A stretch of DNA of 41,457 bases from CAVRUD01 sp963849635 (GCA_963849635.1 CAWKIA010000012.1:1-41457), one strand, 5' to 3'; positions 8,058 to 16,492 are shown, counted from the stretch's first letter. The notes: generated from the letters alone by a model not told the origin. Program-made: numbers and translations.

Positions 8058-8642
8058 GTGGAACCAAGACGGTTCGATTCCCTGACCCGCTCGCTCGCCT
8101 CACCGAAAACCCGGCGCGGTCTCCTCGGGAGTCTCACCGCCCTCGGCGCGGGATTGCTCGGTGCCCAGGTGGCCGATGCCCAGGTCACGCAGGCCCTGTG
8201 CGGCAACGTGGTCTGCGGGAGCAACCCAGGCATCTGCAACCCCGGCTGCGTCTGCTGCACCTACTCCAACGGCAACTCCCGCTGCATGCCGCCGAACAAA
8301 TGCACAGCCCCGGGCACGGTCGCGGCCACCACCACGACGCCTGCTCCACCTCCGTCCTGCGAAACGGTGGCTTGCCAGGAGGGCGTCGATATCCCGGAGG
8401 GCTCCTGCATGTGCAACAGCATCTGTTGCCCGGTCGGCTGCCGGTGTAAAAGCAACATCGCTCCCCTGTGCCTCCTGGCCGCGGGTCGCCTCGGCTTCTG
8501 TGATCCCTCCGCTCCCGCGTGCCTGCCCGGCCTGCAGTGCGATGCAAACGGGAATTGCGTTCCGGCTCCGTGCGGATCGGGTGGCACCTGTCCGATGGGA
8601 TCCTCCTGTTTCGCCGAAGGATGTCTCCCGCTCTGCGGATGA
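8058..8642 (+). CDS. Tat-type exported Cys-rich protein
   Basis: A 194-residue protein. I chose GTG 8058 because GGAAGGA lies just upstream and because VEPRRFDSLTRSLASPKTRRG is the usual opening of this exported-protein class. The twin-arginine TRRGLLGSL and a hydrophobic stretch to AQVADA form the leader. The mature part holds 26 cysteines in clusters (CVCC, CMCNSICC, CRCK) split by a Thr/Pro linker near residue 85. All-Cys repeats of this type suggest a disulphide-stabilised extracellular protein. No enzymatic motif is visible. It has palindromic sites upstream and is flanked by direct repeats. Confidence 0.85.
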   Translation: MEPRRFDSLTRSLASPKTRRGLLGSLTALGAGLLGAQVADAQVTQALCGNVVCGSNPGICNPGCVCCTYSNGNSRCMPPNKCTAPGTVAATTTTPAPPPSCETVACQEGVDIPEGSCMCNSICCPVGCRCKSNIAPLCLLAAGRLGFCDPSAPACLPGLQCDANGNCVPAPCGSGGTCPMGSSCFAEGCLPLCG

Positions 8643-8702
8643 GGCTCGCCGGCCGCTGTTGACCCGACTCCAGGATTGAGGCGGGACACGCAGAGAGTCC
8701 GC

Positions 8703-8749
8703 ATCGCTCCGCGGCCAGCTATGGGCCGTCAGGGCGATACGGGGCCTTC
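8703..8749. repeat. direct repeat copy 2 flanking Cys-rich gene
   Basis: Second copy of the repeat at 7695-7740, about 1.0 kb away in the same orientation and just downstream of the Cys-rich gene. Confidence 0.5.
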
Positions 8750-8913
8750 GGATACATTGAATCGTCCAACGCGCTGTGCGGCGTTGTCCGCTGCGGCCAC
8801 CACGGCATCCATGAATACCCGGACGCTCGTCTCCAGAGCGAGCATGACGGGCTCTCCCGGACTTCTCCATCCTCGTCGTCGTAGCCCATCATCCGGGCTG
8901 TAGCGTTGGGTCG

Positions 8914-10248
8914 CTACTCCGTCACCACGAACGCGTTTGTCTGGGCGCGGGCGATAGTGCCGTCGCCGCGCACTTTGGCCGGGCCGGGAGCGGCGCCGGC
9001 CGGGATGGTGACGTCAACGTTGGCACTACCCGTGTTGCTCGTCCGGGGGATGACGAAGAGCTCGACCCAGACCCCGTCGACGAGCCAGCGGATGCGGACG
9101 CGCTCGTTCTTGGCGAAGCCACGCAGGGAGATCTCGACCTGATCGTCCGGGCCGGCGCTGCCGGGGATGACCTTGATCCGGGGGACGATCTCATAGGACG
9201 TAGCAGCGCCGACGCTCTGGGTGGCGGCGCTGACCTCGTACAGCCCCTTCGGCTTGGCGGGCACGGCGAACCGGATCGAGGCGGTGCCGCTCGCGGAGGT
9301 GGTTGTCGTTGCAATGACGACCCCCGCGAACGAGATGTTTGTCGGAGCGTTTGCGGGGAAGCCCGCGATCTCGAGGCGAATCTTGGCGTTGACGGTGCCG
9401 CGAGCGGCGCTCATCGTCAACCGGGGAGATCCGGACGGGCCGTCCGGGATCGTGGCCGTCGCGATTGGCGCAATCGTGGGAGTACTCACCGGGGTACTTG
9501 TTGGCCCCGTCGGGGTTGTCGTGGCGGTAGCGGCCACAGTGGCAGTAGGGGCGACGGTCGGCGCGATGGTGGCCGTGGCCGCGGGCGGGATCGTTGCGGT
9601 CGGGATGAAGGTCGACGTTGGCAATGGAGTAGTTGTCGCGGTCGGCTCCGGGGTGGGGGGAGAGAGAGCCTGGCAGGAGTTGACGATCGTGTCCGGCCCA
9701 CCGGTGCCTTCCAGGTTCTGAGCGTAGACATCGACCCGGCGCAGCGAGGTGCCAAGCACGATGGGCGGTCCGGAGGGGGTGGACTCAAACCAGGTTATCT
9801 CCACCTGCGCCGTGTAGACACCTGAGGAGTCCAGGAGTGTCAACTGGATCGGGGTTGTGAACCCGGCCGATTGCTCCTCGAAGGCCGTACCCAGAATCGA
9901 CGCGCTGGTCTGAACCTGAACGCCGTTGCGGACGGCGATTGCCCGCCAAGAGACCTCGGTCTGCTCGGTACCGGGGGAGCGATCCAGGCCGAGCACGTAC
10001 GGCCCGTCAACGGTGATCGAGAAGACTCCCGTTCCCGGGGAGTAGAGGCAGCGAGCGCCGGGATCCGAAGGCTCATCAAAGAGGAAGTGGTTGCCAACCT
10101 GACCGGACTGGGAGACGGAGCTATCGGCTCCGGCGCCGGGCGCCCGCCAGACGATGACCGCCGCCACCAGCGCACCGACGGCAAGCAGTGGCCAGATGAA
10201 TCGCAGACCGGATTCGCGACGCGCTAGACGGGGCACGGGGCTTCCCAC
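8914..10248 (-). CDS. cell-surface protein with Thr/Pro stalk
   Basis: A 444-residue protein starting at GTG 10248 behind AAGGAGG. An N-terminal membrane segment (FIWPLLAVGALVAAVIVW) follows a basic RLARRES stretch. Residues 40-190 form an extracellular beta-rich domain. Residues 200-270 are a low-complexity stalk (PTPEPTATTTPLPTSTF and similar). Residues 275-444 look like two beta-sandwich repeats: LEIAGFPANAPTNISFAG and ISLRGFAKNERVRIRW share the pattern of an Ig-like fold. Stalks of this kind are common in Chloroflexota surface proteins. The role is unknown; an anchored surface layer or adhesion protein is plausible. Confidence 0.85.
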   Translation of the reverse strand: MGSPVPRLARRESGLRFIWPLLAVGALVAAVIVWRAPGAGADSSVSQSGQVGNHFLFDEPSDPGARCLYSPGTGVFSITVDGPYVLGLDRSPGTEQTEVSWRAIAVRNGVQVQTSASILGTAFEEQSAGFTTPIQLTLLDSSGVYTAQVEITWFESTPSGPPIVLGTSLRRVDVYAQNLEGTGGPDTIVNSCQALSPPTPEPTATTTPLPTSTFIPTATIPPAATATIAPTVAPTATVAATATTTPTGPTSTPVSTPTIAPIATATIPDGPSGSPRLTMSAARGTVNAKIRLEIAGFPANAPTNISFAGVVIATTTTSASGTASIRFAVPAKPKGLYEVSAATQSVGAATSYEIVPRIKVIPGSAGPDDQVEISLRGFAKNERVRIRWLVDGVWVELFVIPRTSNTGSANVDVTIPAGAAPGPAKVRGDGTIARAQTNAFVVTE

Positions 10249-10572
10249 AGGGTCTCCTCCTTGCAGATGTGCAGATTGGTCCCAAAAGTCCCGGATCGGG
10301 CCGGTATTCTCGCAGAAATCGGTGCATTCGGCGCGGTACTACTTTCAGCGATATAAGTTCGTTTCCCCGAAAGCGCGCACGACGGCACTTTTCGTTTACC
10401 CAAAGGTCGATTCCGAGAAGAACAGCGCGATCCGACAGGCATCGCCATTGCGTCCGATCCGATCTGGCCCCACCATACTGACCGCGCTACTGCCGATTAG
10501 CCCTTCGTAGTCGCCAGACCATGCCGAGCGCACGGCAACCCGAACGATCCGACATCCACAAGGAGCACGTGT
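10249..10572. other. divergent intergenic region
   Basis: A 324-bp gap between divergent genes. It is locally less GC-rich, as expected for two promoters. I see no repeat, RNA gene or clear operator. Confidence 0.4.
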
Positions 10573-11958
10573 GTGAGTGGGAATGGAACCAGCACCTACG
10601 ATGGCACCGAGATCGCCGACCTCTCCGGGGTCGTCCGCGCCGAGATGGCGCGGTGGGCCGTGCCAGGGATGACGGTCGGTGTGCTGCGCGACGGCGAGGT
10701 GTCGGTCTACGGCTTTGGGGTTGCCAACGTGTCGACCGGGGCGCCGGTCGCGCCCGGTACCCTCTTCCAGATCGGATCGATCTCCAAGGTCTTCGTGGCC
10801 ACGCTGGTGATGCGCCTAGTCGAGGCCGGCAAGGTAACGCTGGACGCCCCGCTCAACACCTATTTGCCGGATCTGGAACTGGTGGACCCGAGCCTGCCCG
10901 GCCGGCTGACCCTGCGCCACCTGCTGACGCACACCAGCGGCCTCCTGGGTGACCATTTTCCGGACGAGGGACTGGGAGATGATGCCCTGGCGAGGGTCGT
11001 GGCGAAGATGCGCGACCTGCCCCAGACCACCCCGCCGGATGCGGGCTGGTCGTACTGCAACAGCGGCTTTTACCTGGCAGGCCGGGTGATCGAGGTGGTG
11101 ACGGGCAAGACGTTCGAGGCGGCGATGCAGGACGAGGTCTTCGCGCCGCTAGGCCTGACCCGGGCGACGTTCTTCGCCCACGAGGCCATCCTGCACTCGG
11201 CCGCGGCCGGGCACCAGCACACCGACAATGGCCCGGAAGTGGCCGATCCCTATCCGCTGGCCCGATGCGCCAACCCGCCCGGTGGGATCATCGCCAGCGT
11301 TGCCGAGCTGCTCCAGTTCGCCGCTTTCCACATGGGGGACGGCAAGGTTGCGGGCGAGCGGATGCTCTCCTCAGAGTCGCTCGCCCAGATGCAGACGCCG
11401 CAGGTGCGGGTGAACGCCGAGGGCGAGTGGGGATTGGGATGGTCGTTGGCGCGGGTTGGCGGCGTGCGCACGATCGGGCACAACGGCGCCACTAACGGCT
11501 TTCAGGCCTTTCTGGTGGCGGTGCCGGAGCGCAACTACGCGATCACGATGCTGACCAACAGCTCCAGGGGGACATCGGCCTCGCGCGGAATCGCGAAGTG
11601 GGCGCTGGCCCGCGACCTGGGCCTGGAGACGCCGGAGCCAACCAAGATCGAGCTGGCGCCCGCCGCGCTTCACCGGCTCACGGGGGTCTACCGGGCGGCG
11701 CTAGCCGTCTCCACAATCTCCGCGGCGGAAGGCGCGAGCGCCGAGGCGCCGCTGGAGCTGAGCGTGGTGACGACCAACCCGTTCACGGACGAGAAGAAAG
11801 AATGGCCAGCAGTGGGCCTGGCTCCGATCGCGCCGGACGCCTGCCAGATCACCTCCGGTGAGAACGAGGGGGGCCGGGTCGACTTTATCCTCCCGGACGA
11901 TCCGGCGGCCCCGCCGACGATGGCCCGGATTGGGGGGCGGTTGGCGAAGCGGGAGTAA
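10573..11958 (+). CDS. serine hydrolase, class C beta-lactamase fold
   Basis: A 461-residue beta-lactamase/penicillin-binding-like hydrolase (PF00144). GTG 10573 has AAGGAG eight bases upstream. The catalytic triad of motifs is intact: SxxK at Ser69-Lys72 (GSISK), YxN at Tyr161-Asn163 (SYCN), and HxG at His303-Gly305 (GHNGATNG). RHLLTHTSGL precedes the YxN motif as usual. No signal peptide is present, so it is probably cytoplasmic. Such enzymes are esterases or D-amino-acid peptidases more often than true beta-lactamases. The extra C-terminal 100 residues resemble the DUF3471-type accessory domain. Its last residues (TMARIGGRLAKRE) recur in a fragment at 32414-32455. Confidence 0.92.
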   Translation: MSGNGTSTYDGTEIADLSGVVRAEMARWAVPGMTVGVLRDGEVSVYGFGVANVSTGAPVAPGTLFQIGSISKVFVATLVMRLVEAGKVTLDAPLNTYLPDLELVDPSLPGRLTLRHLLTHTSGLLGDHFPDEGLGDDALARVVAKMRDLPQTTPPDAGWSYCNSGFYLAGRVIEVVTGKTFEAAMQDEVFAPLGLTRATFFAHEAILHSAAAGHQHTDNGPEVADPYPLARCANPPGGIIASVAELLQFAAFHMGDGKVAGERMLSSESLAQMQTPQVRVNAEGEWGLGWSLARVGGVRTIGHNGATNGFQAFLVAVPERNYAITMLTNSSRGTSASRGIAKWALARDLGLETPEPTKIELAPAALHRLTGVYRAALAVSTISAAEGASAEAPLELSVVTTNPFTDEKKEWPAVGLAPIAPDACQITSGENEGGRVDFILPDDPAAPPTMARIGGRLAKRE

Positions 11959-11967
11959 GGGTGAAGA

Positions 11968-12126
11968 GGGGGACAGCCCTACGGGCTGAGGGGGAGAGGG
12001 GGAGACGAAAACGTCCGTCCCTCCCCCTCTCCCCCTCACGGCGATAGCTGTGTCCCCCACAAAGCGCCAGCTTTGTCCCCCTCAGCGCCGCGGCGCTGTC
12101 CCCCTCAAGGCGATAGCCTTGTCCCC
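11968..12126. repeat. array of small hairpins with variable stems
   Basis: Four head-to-tail units on the plus strand each have a short stem-loop followed by GTCCCCC. The stems differ: CACGGC/GCTGTG with loop GATA (12037-12052); ACAAAGC/GCTTTGT (12059-12076); AGCGCC/GGCGCT (12084-12097); CAAGGC/GCCTTG with loop GATA (12106-12121). The spacer is near-constant while the arms change in a paired way. A fifth unit lies inverted at 11968-11994 (stem AGCCC/GGGCT). The C-rich strand at 12021-12035 can pair with the G-rich strand at 11990-12004. It sits between two convergent genes and may end both transcripts. Confidence 0.7.
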
Positions 12127-12129
12127 CTC

Positions 12130-12450
12130 TTACCTGCGGCTAATCGGCTCCGGCACCGCGCCGGTCGGATCGAACGCGTACGAGATTGTCATGCCGCTTT
12201 TGCCGTGGAGGAGGCCCGACGTCTGGGCGAACTGGCGCACGGCGTCGCGGAACCGCTGGGTGCCCGCCTCGTCGAATACCGCCGACTCCGGCGCCACGAT
12301 CTGCACCACGGTCCGCCCGCGGACGCGGATGTCCGCCAACACGGGGCTCAGGTAGCCGCCACCGAACTCACGGAGCGCGATCCGGGCGATTCCCGGAATC
12401 ACATCGTCGATCACCGTGTGGGGAGGAGCAATCTGGAGTAGGCTCTCCAT
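12130..12450 (-). CDS. hypothetical protein
   Basis: A 106-residue soluble protein starting at ATG 12450 behind AGAAGGA. It reads like a compact alpha/beta domain (IALREFGGGYLSPVLADIRV, then TVVQIVAPESAVFD, then FRDAVRQFAQ). I do not recognise the family. It converges on the serine hydrolase and ends at the hairpin array. Confidence 0.68.
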   Translation of the reverse strand: MESLLQIAPPHTVIDDVIPGIARIALREFGGGYLSPVLADIRVRGRTVVQIVAPESAVFDEAGTQRFRDAVRQFAQTSGLLHGKSGMTISYAFDPTGAVPEPISRR

Positions 12451-12609
12451 CGGGGTCCTTCTTTGCTCAGATCGAGAGCGACATCAGGTGCATCCCGCTT
12501 CTCCTGACCGGTCACGTCTGTGTGTATGCGTACGATTCATTCGTCTCGTCAGCCCACCATGGCGCCGGACTCGATCCGCGGTCCATAGCCCCGCGGATGC
12601 GGGATGGGA

Positions 12610-12714
12610 CTACAGGGCAAGCCAGGCGACAAAGACGCCGAAGAGAATCAGTCCGATCAGGAGGCGGAACCCGGAGTTGGTTCCGTAGCGCTTCGGCGGG
12701 TTGGTGAGTGGCAT
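12610..12714 (-). CDS. 34-residue single-span membrane protein
   Basis: A very small gene: MPLTNPPKRYGTNSG, then a hydrophobic helix (FRLLIGLILFGVFVAWLAL) running to the stop. The ATG at 12714 has AGGAG seven bases upstream. A basic N-terminus followed by a C-terminal helix predicts a tail-anchored orientation. The clean Shine-Dalgarno and helix make it credible despite its size. The function is unknown. Confidence 0.55.
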   Translation of the reverse strand: MPLTNPPKRYGTNSGFRLLIGLILFGVFVAWLAL

Positions 12715-12896
12715 GAGCGGCTCCTGCACTGGCCCAGGTGGGTGGACAGATTCAGTGTACAGGGCCTGATCGGAATACGTCGTCCCACGCCTCCCGCCGG
12801 TCGCTGGTTCCCGGCCGCCAGTGTTGACGCTGGCATAACCGGTTAGGATGGATCGTACATCGACCCTTCGTTCCACCCCGACTGAGGTACACCATC

Positions 12897-13190
12897 ATGC
12901 TCCAGAATCTGCTGAACAAACTCAGAGGGAACACGTCTGAAGACCCTTCCTTGGCCCAGGGCCCACCGATGTCGCGGGACGAAGCGTCCCGGCATGACCG
13001 AGATGCCCGTGTCCTTGCCCTGCGCACCGAGGTTCGGAGCATCCAGCGGGCCATCGCGGACGCAAGCAGATCCCGGGGCGACGGGGAACCTGGCGCGGCC
13101 ACCGAGCAACTGGACAGGGAGATCGCGGCGCTGGAAGTCCAATTGGAGCGGACCCAACGATCGTTCGCCGAACTCCAGGGCAGAATCTAG
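12897..13190 (+). CDS. small coiled-coil protein
   Basis: A 97-residue protein starting at ATG 12897, with GAGGT nearby. Residues 35-97 form a heptad-like charged helix (LRTEVRSIQRAIADA, then EQLDREIAALEVQLERTQRSF), so it likely dimerises as a coiled coil. It carries no other motif. It is the first of several short plus-strand genes here. Confidence 0.6.
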   Translation: MLQNLLNKLRGNTSEDPSLAQGPPMSRDEASRHDRDARVLALRTEVRSIQRAIADASRSRGDGEPGAATEQLDREIAALEVQLERTQRSFAELQGRI

Positions 13191-13279
13191 CCCGGCGATG
13201 TGCGTGCGCGTCGCGCCGGAAAGCGTTGGGGCGACGAGCAGCAAGACAAGGTGAACAATCACTTGGGAGGACGGGTCAG

Positions 13280-13630
13280 GTGGGCGAAGGAATGAGCCGG
13301 AACGGGAGCGACGGGCGCACCGCGGCCGGAGATGGGGTACCGGCCAAGCGGGGCCGCCCCAAGGATCGCTACCTGCGCGTCGGTGTCGGCCACCCATCCG
13401 GAGACGCGACGCTGCACCGCGACTTTGAAGTGCGCGCCTCGTACAACGAGGGCGCCGGGGGTTGGGTGGCGCAGGTCGGCGAGCAGAACCGCAATAACCA
13501 GATCGACGTCTGGGGGCCGGCACCGGGCGATGGCCAGGAGCGGGTATTTACGACGCCAGCAGCCTGCTTAGGGTACGCCGTGGCGGGCATCGTCGAGATG
13601 GCGGACGCCGAGGCCGCAGACGAATCGTAG
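13280..13630 (+). CDS. hypothetical protein with AT-hook-like motif
   Basis: About 116 residues. GTG 13280 is nine bases after GGGAGG; an ATG at 13292 is an alternative. KRGRPKDRYLRV near the N-terminus resembles an AT-hook. The rest (DFEVRASYNEGAGGWVAQV, then FTTPAACLGYAVAGIVEMAD) looks like a small alpha/beta domain. I do not recognise the family. Confidence 0.62.
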   Translation: MGEGMSRNGSDGRTAAGDGVPAKRGRPKDRYLRVGVGHPSGDATLHRDFEVRASYNEGAGGWVAQVGEQNRNNQIDVWGPAPGDGQERVFTTPAACLGYAVAGIVEMADAEAADES

Positions 13631-13849
13631 CGAGCGCACGCCGCGTACGCCGTGCTTCCGTGCAGCATGTTCGGCGATGCCGGACACGCATTCATGTTAT
13701 GGTGAGTCCACCGAGGGCGCTTCTCATCGACTGTCCGGCGTCGGGTCTTGACCCCGCCGTGCCCTCGTCGTTCCCGGTTGCTGAGGGTATTCGCGTTCCT
13801 CTGGCAACGGCGCGGGATTGTGCGCCCCGCGATGCGCAGGAGATCCACT

Positions 13850-14968
13850 TTGCGCATCGCCCAGATCGCTCCACCCTGGTTTCCGGTTCCTCCCATCGGC
13901 TACGGCGGCATCGAACGCGTCGTCTATGACCTGACCGAGGGCCTGCTTGCCGCCGGCTGCGAGGTCATCCTCTTTGCTCCCGCCGGTTCCCACACCAACG
14001 CCCAGCTCGTCACGACCGTCTCCCGGCCTATCGGGCTGGATCTGACCGAGGCTCAGAAGGCCCGGCATTTCGTCGATGCCAGCCGCGCCGCCTACAAGGA
14101 AGCGCTCGCGCTGGGCGCAGACCTCATCCACGACCACACCGACTATGCCCCCCGGCGCGGCTTCCCGATCCCGATCGTGCGCACGGTCCACGGTCCCGCC
14201 ACCGTCGCCGCCGCCGCCCGCTACCGGGAGATGAGCCGCCGCGGTGATCGCTTCATCGCGATCAGCCGCCGCCAGCGCGATCTCTTCGTCGCGCTCGCCG
14301 CCGAACGCTGGGGCTCGGGGCAGCACATCAACTTCATCGATGTCATCCACAACCCGATCGATGTCGCCAGCGCTCCCTTTTATCCCCGGAGTGAGAAGAA
14401 CGACTACATCTCCTTTCTCGGCCGCTGCCACTGGGAGAAGAGTCCGGACGGCGCCATTCGAGTCGCGCAGGCTGCCGGCGTTCCCCTGATGATGGCCCTA
14501 CGGGTCACGACCGAGGAGCGCGCCTACTTCGACGCCGTGGTCGGACCGCTCACCCGCTCGATCAAGAACCTGGCGAAGCTCGTCGGCGAGGTCAGTGGAC
14601 GCGAAAAGGACGAACTGATTGGCCGCGCTGGCGCGGTCATCTTCCCCTCCCCCTGGGAAGAGCCGTTTGGCCTTGTCCTGGTCGAAGCCGGCGCCCGGGG
14701 AACCCCCGTCGTCTCCCTGGCCCGCGGCTCTGCACCAGAACTGATTGTGGACGGTGTCACGGGCATCCTCTGCGCCGACGAAGAGGAGATGGCTCGCGCG
14801 ATTCCGCGGGCGATGGCCCTCGATCCCGCCGCCTGTCGCGCTCACGTCGCGGCCCATTTCGACCGCGGCCTGATCGCCCAGCAGCATCTCGCCCTCTACC
14901 AGCGCGTCCTGGGCGTCCCCATCGCCGCCTTCCCAACCGACGCGGACCAACTACAGGCGGCGGACTGA
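13850..14968 (+). CDS. family 4 glycosyltransferase (GT-B)
   Basis: A 372-residue retaining glycosyltransferase. I chose TTG 13850 because AGGAG lies seven bases upstream and the protein then begins LRIAQIAPPWFPVPPIGYGG, the typical opening with the glycine-rich GT-B loop. An ATG at 13832 is the alternative. The donor-binding half has FLGRCHWEKSPDGAIRVAQAAG and the E-x7-E motif in SPWEEPFGLVLVEAGARGTPVV, which holds the sugar nucleotide. Proteins of this branch often carry the UDP-glycosyltransferase AviGT4 or trehalose-synthase-like label. The acceptor is unknown. It stands alone, without a polysaccharide cluster. Confidence 0.9.
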   Translation: MRIAQIAPPWFPVPPIGYGGIERVVYDLTEGLLAAGCEVILFAPAGSHTNAQLVTTVSRPIGLDLTEAQKARHFVDASRAAYKEALALGADLIHDHTDYAPRRGFPIPIVRTVHGPATVAAAARYREMSRRGDRFIAISRRQRDLFVALAAERWGSGQHINFIDVIHNPIDVASAPFYPRSEKNDYISFLGRCHWEKSPDGAIRVAQAAGVPLMMALRVTTEERAYFDAVVGPLTRSIKNLAKLVGEVSGREKDELIGRAGAVIFPSPWEEPFGLVLVEAGARGTPVVSLARGSAPELIVDGVTGILCADEEEMARAIPRAMALDPAACRAHVAAHFDRGLIAQQHLALYQRVLGVPIAAFPTDADQLQAAD

Positions 14969-15076
14969 CCGACTCATTTCCCCCCAGCCGGGGCGTCGCG
15001 TGCGGTGCGTCGTCCCGGACCACAACACCCGTCCCGCCGCGCGGGCGATGTTCTGCCCCACGTTGAAAGTACACCA

Positions 15077-15397
15077 ATGATCACGACTCCAGTAACACCA
15101 ACCGACCGTCCGATCGTGGCGATCCCGGCCGCGCCGTATCAGGTCGAGTTCCATGCTCGCCTCAGCGTTACAGGAGTGCCCGAGATCCTGGAAACATGCC
15201 TGGAAACGGCCACCGGCCGAGCCCAGGTCGAGTGCTGGGCCCACAAGCTCCTTGATCAGCACCGGAGCGGCGTGGTCCACCTGGTCGAGACGGCGACTGG
15301 CCGCAGCGTCGCCTTGCGACCGGTCTGGCCCGCAGGCGAGACGCCGCTGCCCGAGTGGGTTTCGTGGCACCGGTTTACGCTGCAGTCGGCGCGCTAG
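15077..15397 (+). CDS. hypothetical protein
   Basis: A 106-residue protein from ATG 15077 behind a weak GAAAG. The body (YQVEFHARLSVTGVPEILET, then VHLVETATGRSVALRPVW) looks like a small beta-rich domain. No signal peptide or recognised family. Confidence 0.55.
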   Translation: MITTPVTPTDRPIVAIPAAPYQVEFHARLSVTGVPEILETCLETATGRAQVECWAHKLLDQHRSGVVHLVETATGRSVALRPVWPAGETPLPEWVSWHRFTLQSAR

Positions 15398-15436
15398 TCG
15401 ATCCCTAGGAGCGACGAGCGCATCGATGGAGCGGCG

Positions 15437-15652
15437 TCAGGCATTCCCCGACGAAGCATTCCGGACCGGCTCCAGGTCGATGTCATCGGAGCACATACCG
15501 AAGATCGCGCCCAGCTTGCGCAACTGGGGCACCTGAGGCATGCGTCGCCCACTCTCCCAGAGGTAAACCGAGTGGGGCTGCACGCCGACCTTCAGGGCCA
15601 GTTCGAATTGGGTCCAGCCGCGGGCCTGTCGCAGAGCCCGAATCGTTTTCAC
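15437..15652 (-). CDS. XRE family transcriptional regulator
   Basis: A 71-residue DNA-binding protein. GTG 15652 has a perfect AGGAGGT about six bases upstream, so I prefer it to upstream ATG codons. The HTH_3 domain spans most of the protein: IRALRQARGWTQFELALKVG, then VYLWESGRRMPQVPQLRKLGAIF. It consists of a Cro/CI domain with a short acidic tail. The dyad at 15708-15723 in its promoter region suggests it represses itself and perhaps the divergent small gene. Confidence 0.88.
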   Translation of the reverse strand: MKTIRALRQARGWTQFELALKVGVQPHSVYLWESGRRMPQVPQLRKLGAIFGMCSDDIDLEPVRNASSGNA

Positions 15653-15707
15653 GTCGCACCTCCTGGTGCTCGGGCAGTCTATAACGATCATCATATACCT
15701 GGAAAAC

Positions 15708-15723
15708 TATAACACCTGTTATA
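15708..15723. promoter_or_regulatory. operator candidate of the XRE regulator
   Basis: A perfect dyad of TATAACA and TGTTATA separated by CC. An extra CTATAAC half site lies at 15679-15685, overlapping a TATAGA-like -10 for the regulator on the minus strand. A TATACT on the plus strand (15720-15725) could serve the divergent gene. The AT-rich island stands out in this GC-rich window. Confidence 0.55.
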
Positions 15724-15947
15724 CTGGCCACAGATTCCCCGGCGGAGTGCGCCCTGGCTAAGGGCCGGCACCTCCACTTTCCCCAGTCACGGGCCCCTCT
15801 CGGGATCCCTTGCTCCCCCATACGACACCGTGCCGGACCGATGTGGACCGGCGCATGACGGCGTTAAGCGCTGATCTTCCAGCAGTCGGCCCCACACGCC
15901 GGCGCGGATGCGGCGTCCCCACGCATTTCACGAGAGGATTGACTGCG

Positions 15948-16148
15948 ATGACTGACACGAGCAATTCCGCGGGCGACAAGGCCGTGGATAATGCATCCTC
16001 CGCCGCCTCGACCGCGACCGGCAAGGCGACCAACGTTGGCAGTGACCGCACCCCGATCCGGGACGCCGCACCCGGCGGGTTCGGCGGCTTCACGATGATC
16101 AAGGACCGGGTCTCCGATGTTGTCCGGAAGTTGACCGGCGGCTCCTAA
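15948..16148 (+). CDS. small hydrophilic low-complexity protein
   Basis: A 66-residue protein from ATG 15948, nine bases after AGAGGA. The first half is Ala/Ser/Thr/Asp-rich (KAVDNASSAASTATGKATN), and the second has GGFGGFTMIKDRVSDVVRKL. The composition recalls small stress-related disordered proteins. It precedes the cold-shock gene by 83 bases. Confidence 0.55.
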   Translation: MTDTSNSAGDKAVDNASSAASTATGKATNVGSDRTPIRDAAPGGFGGFTMIKDRVSDVVRKLTGGS

Positions 16149-16176
16149 CCTCCCCGTCTGCGCGCCGATCATCCGC

Positions 16177-16204
16177 GCGGCCACGCTCGCATGGGCGTGG
16201 CCGC
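16177..16204 (+). terminator. hairpin ahead of the cold-shock gene
   Basis: A ten-base stem (GCGGCCACGC with GCGTGGCCGC) closes an eight-base loop, 27 bases before the cold-shock start. It can end the preceding transcript or structure the cold-shock 5' leader. No T-run follows. Confidence 0.5.
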
Positions 16205-16231
16205 ACGTGATCCACACCAAGGAGTATGACA

Positions 16232-16492
16232 ATGGCCACAGGCCGTATCACACGAATTCAGTACGACAAGGGCTTCGGCTTCATCATGGAATCCGGTGGA
16301 TCAGGATCAGTTGGAGCCAGAAACGGCAACGACCTCTTCTTCCACCGCACCGCCGTCGTTGAGGGCGTATTCGACGACCTGCGCGAAGACCAGGAAGTCA
16401 GCTTCGAGTCGGGTCCCGACCCGCGCGATCCCTCCCGGTTCCGCGCCTCGAACGTGCGTCCGGTTGGAGCGGCAGTCTCGGAGGAGGCGTGA
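16232..16492 (+). CDS. cold-shock domain protein
   Basis: An 86-residue CSD protein. Of two ATG codons, 16232 has AAGGAG at the right distance (seven bases), while 16226 is too close. RNP1-like KGFGFIM and RNP2-like DLFFHR are intact, as is the opening GRITRIQYDKGFGF. It binds single-stranded RNA or DNA and acts as an RNA chaperone. A Gly/Ser-rich insert (GGSGSVGARNGN) lengthens the loop between RNP1 and RNP2, where usual CspA-type proteins have only a few residues. Confidence 0.92.
   Translation: MATGRITRIQYDKGFGFIMESGGSGSVGARNGNDLFFHRTAVVEGVFDDLREDQEVSFESGPDPRDPSRFRASNVRPVGAAVSEEA

Noticed and set aside
9486..9721. Tandem DNA repeat as a mobile feature
   Set aside because: The repetitive DNA is the Thr/Pro stalk of the surface protein; it is codon-level low complexity.
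12031..12126. CRISPR array
   Set aside because: Units are about 23 bp with the variable part self-complementary. There are no 30-bp spacers, leader or cas genes.
12974..13006. Hairpin GGGACG/CGTCCC as an inserted palindromic element
   Set aside because: It lies inside a continuous coding frame with a coherent coiled-coil protein, and only a loose resemblance to bases 20-50 of the window was seen.
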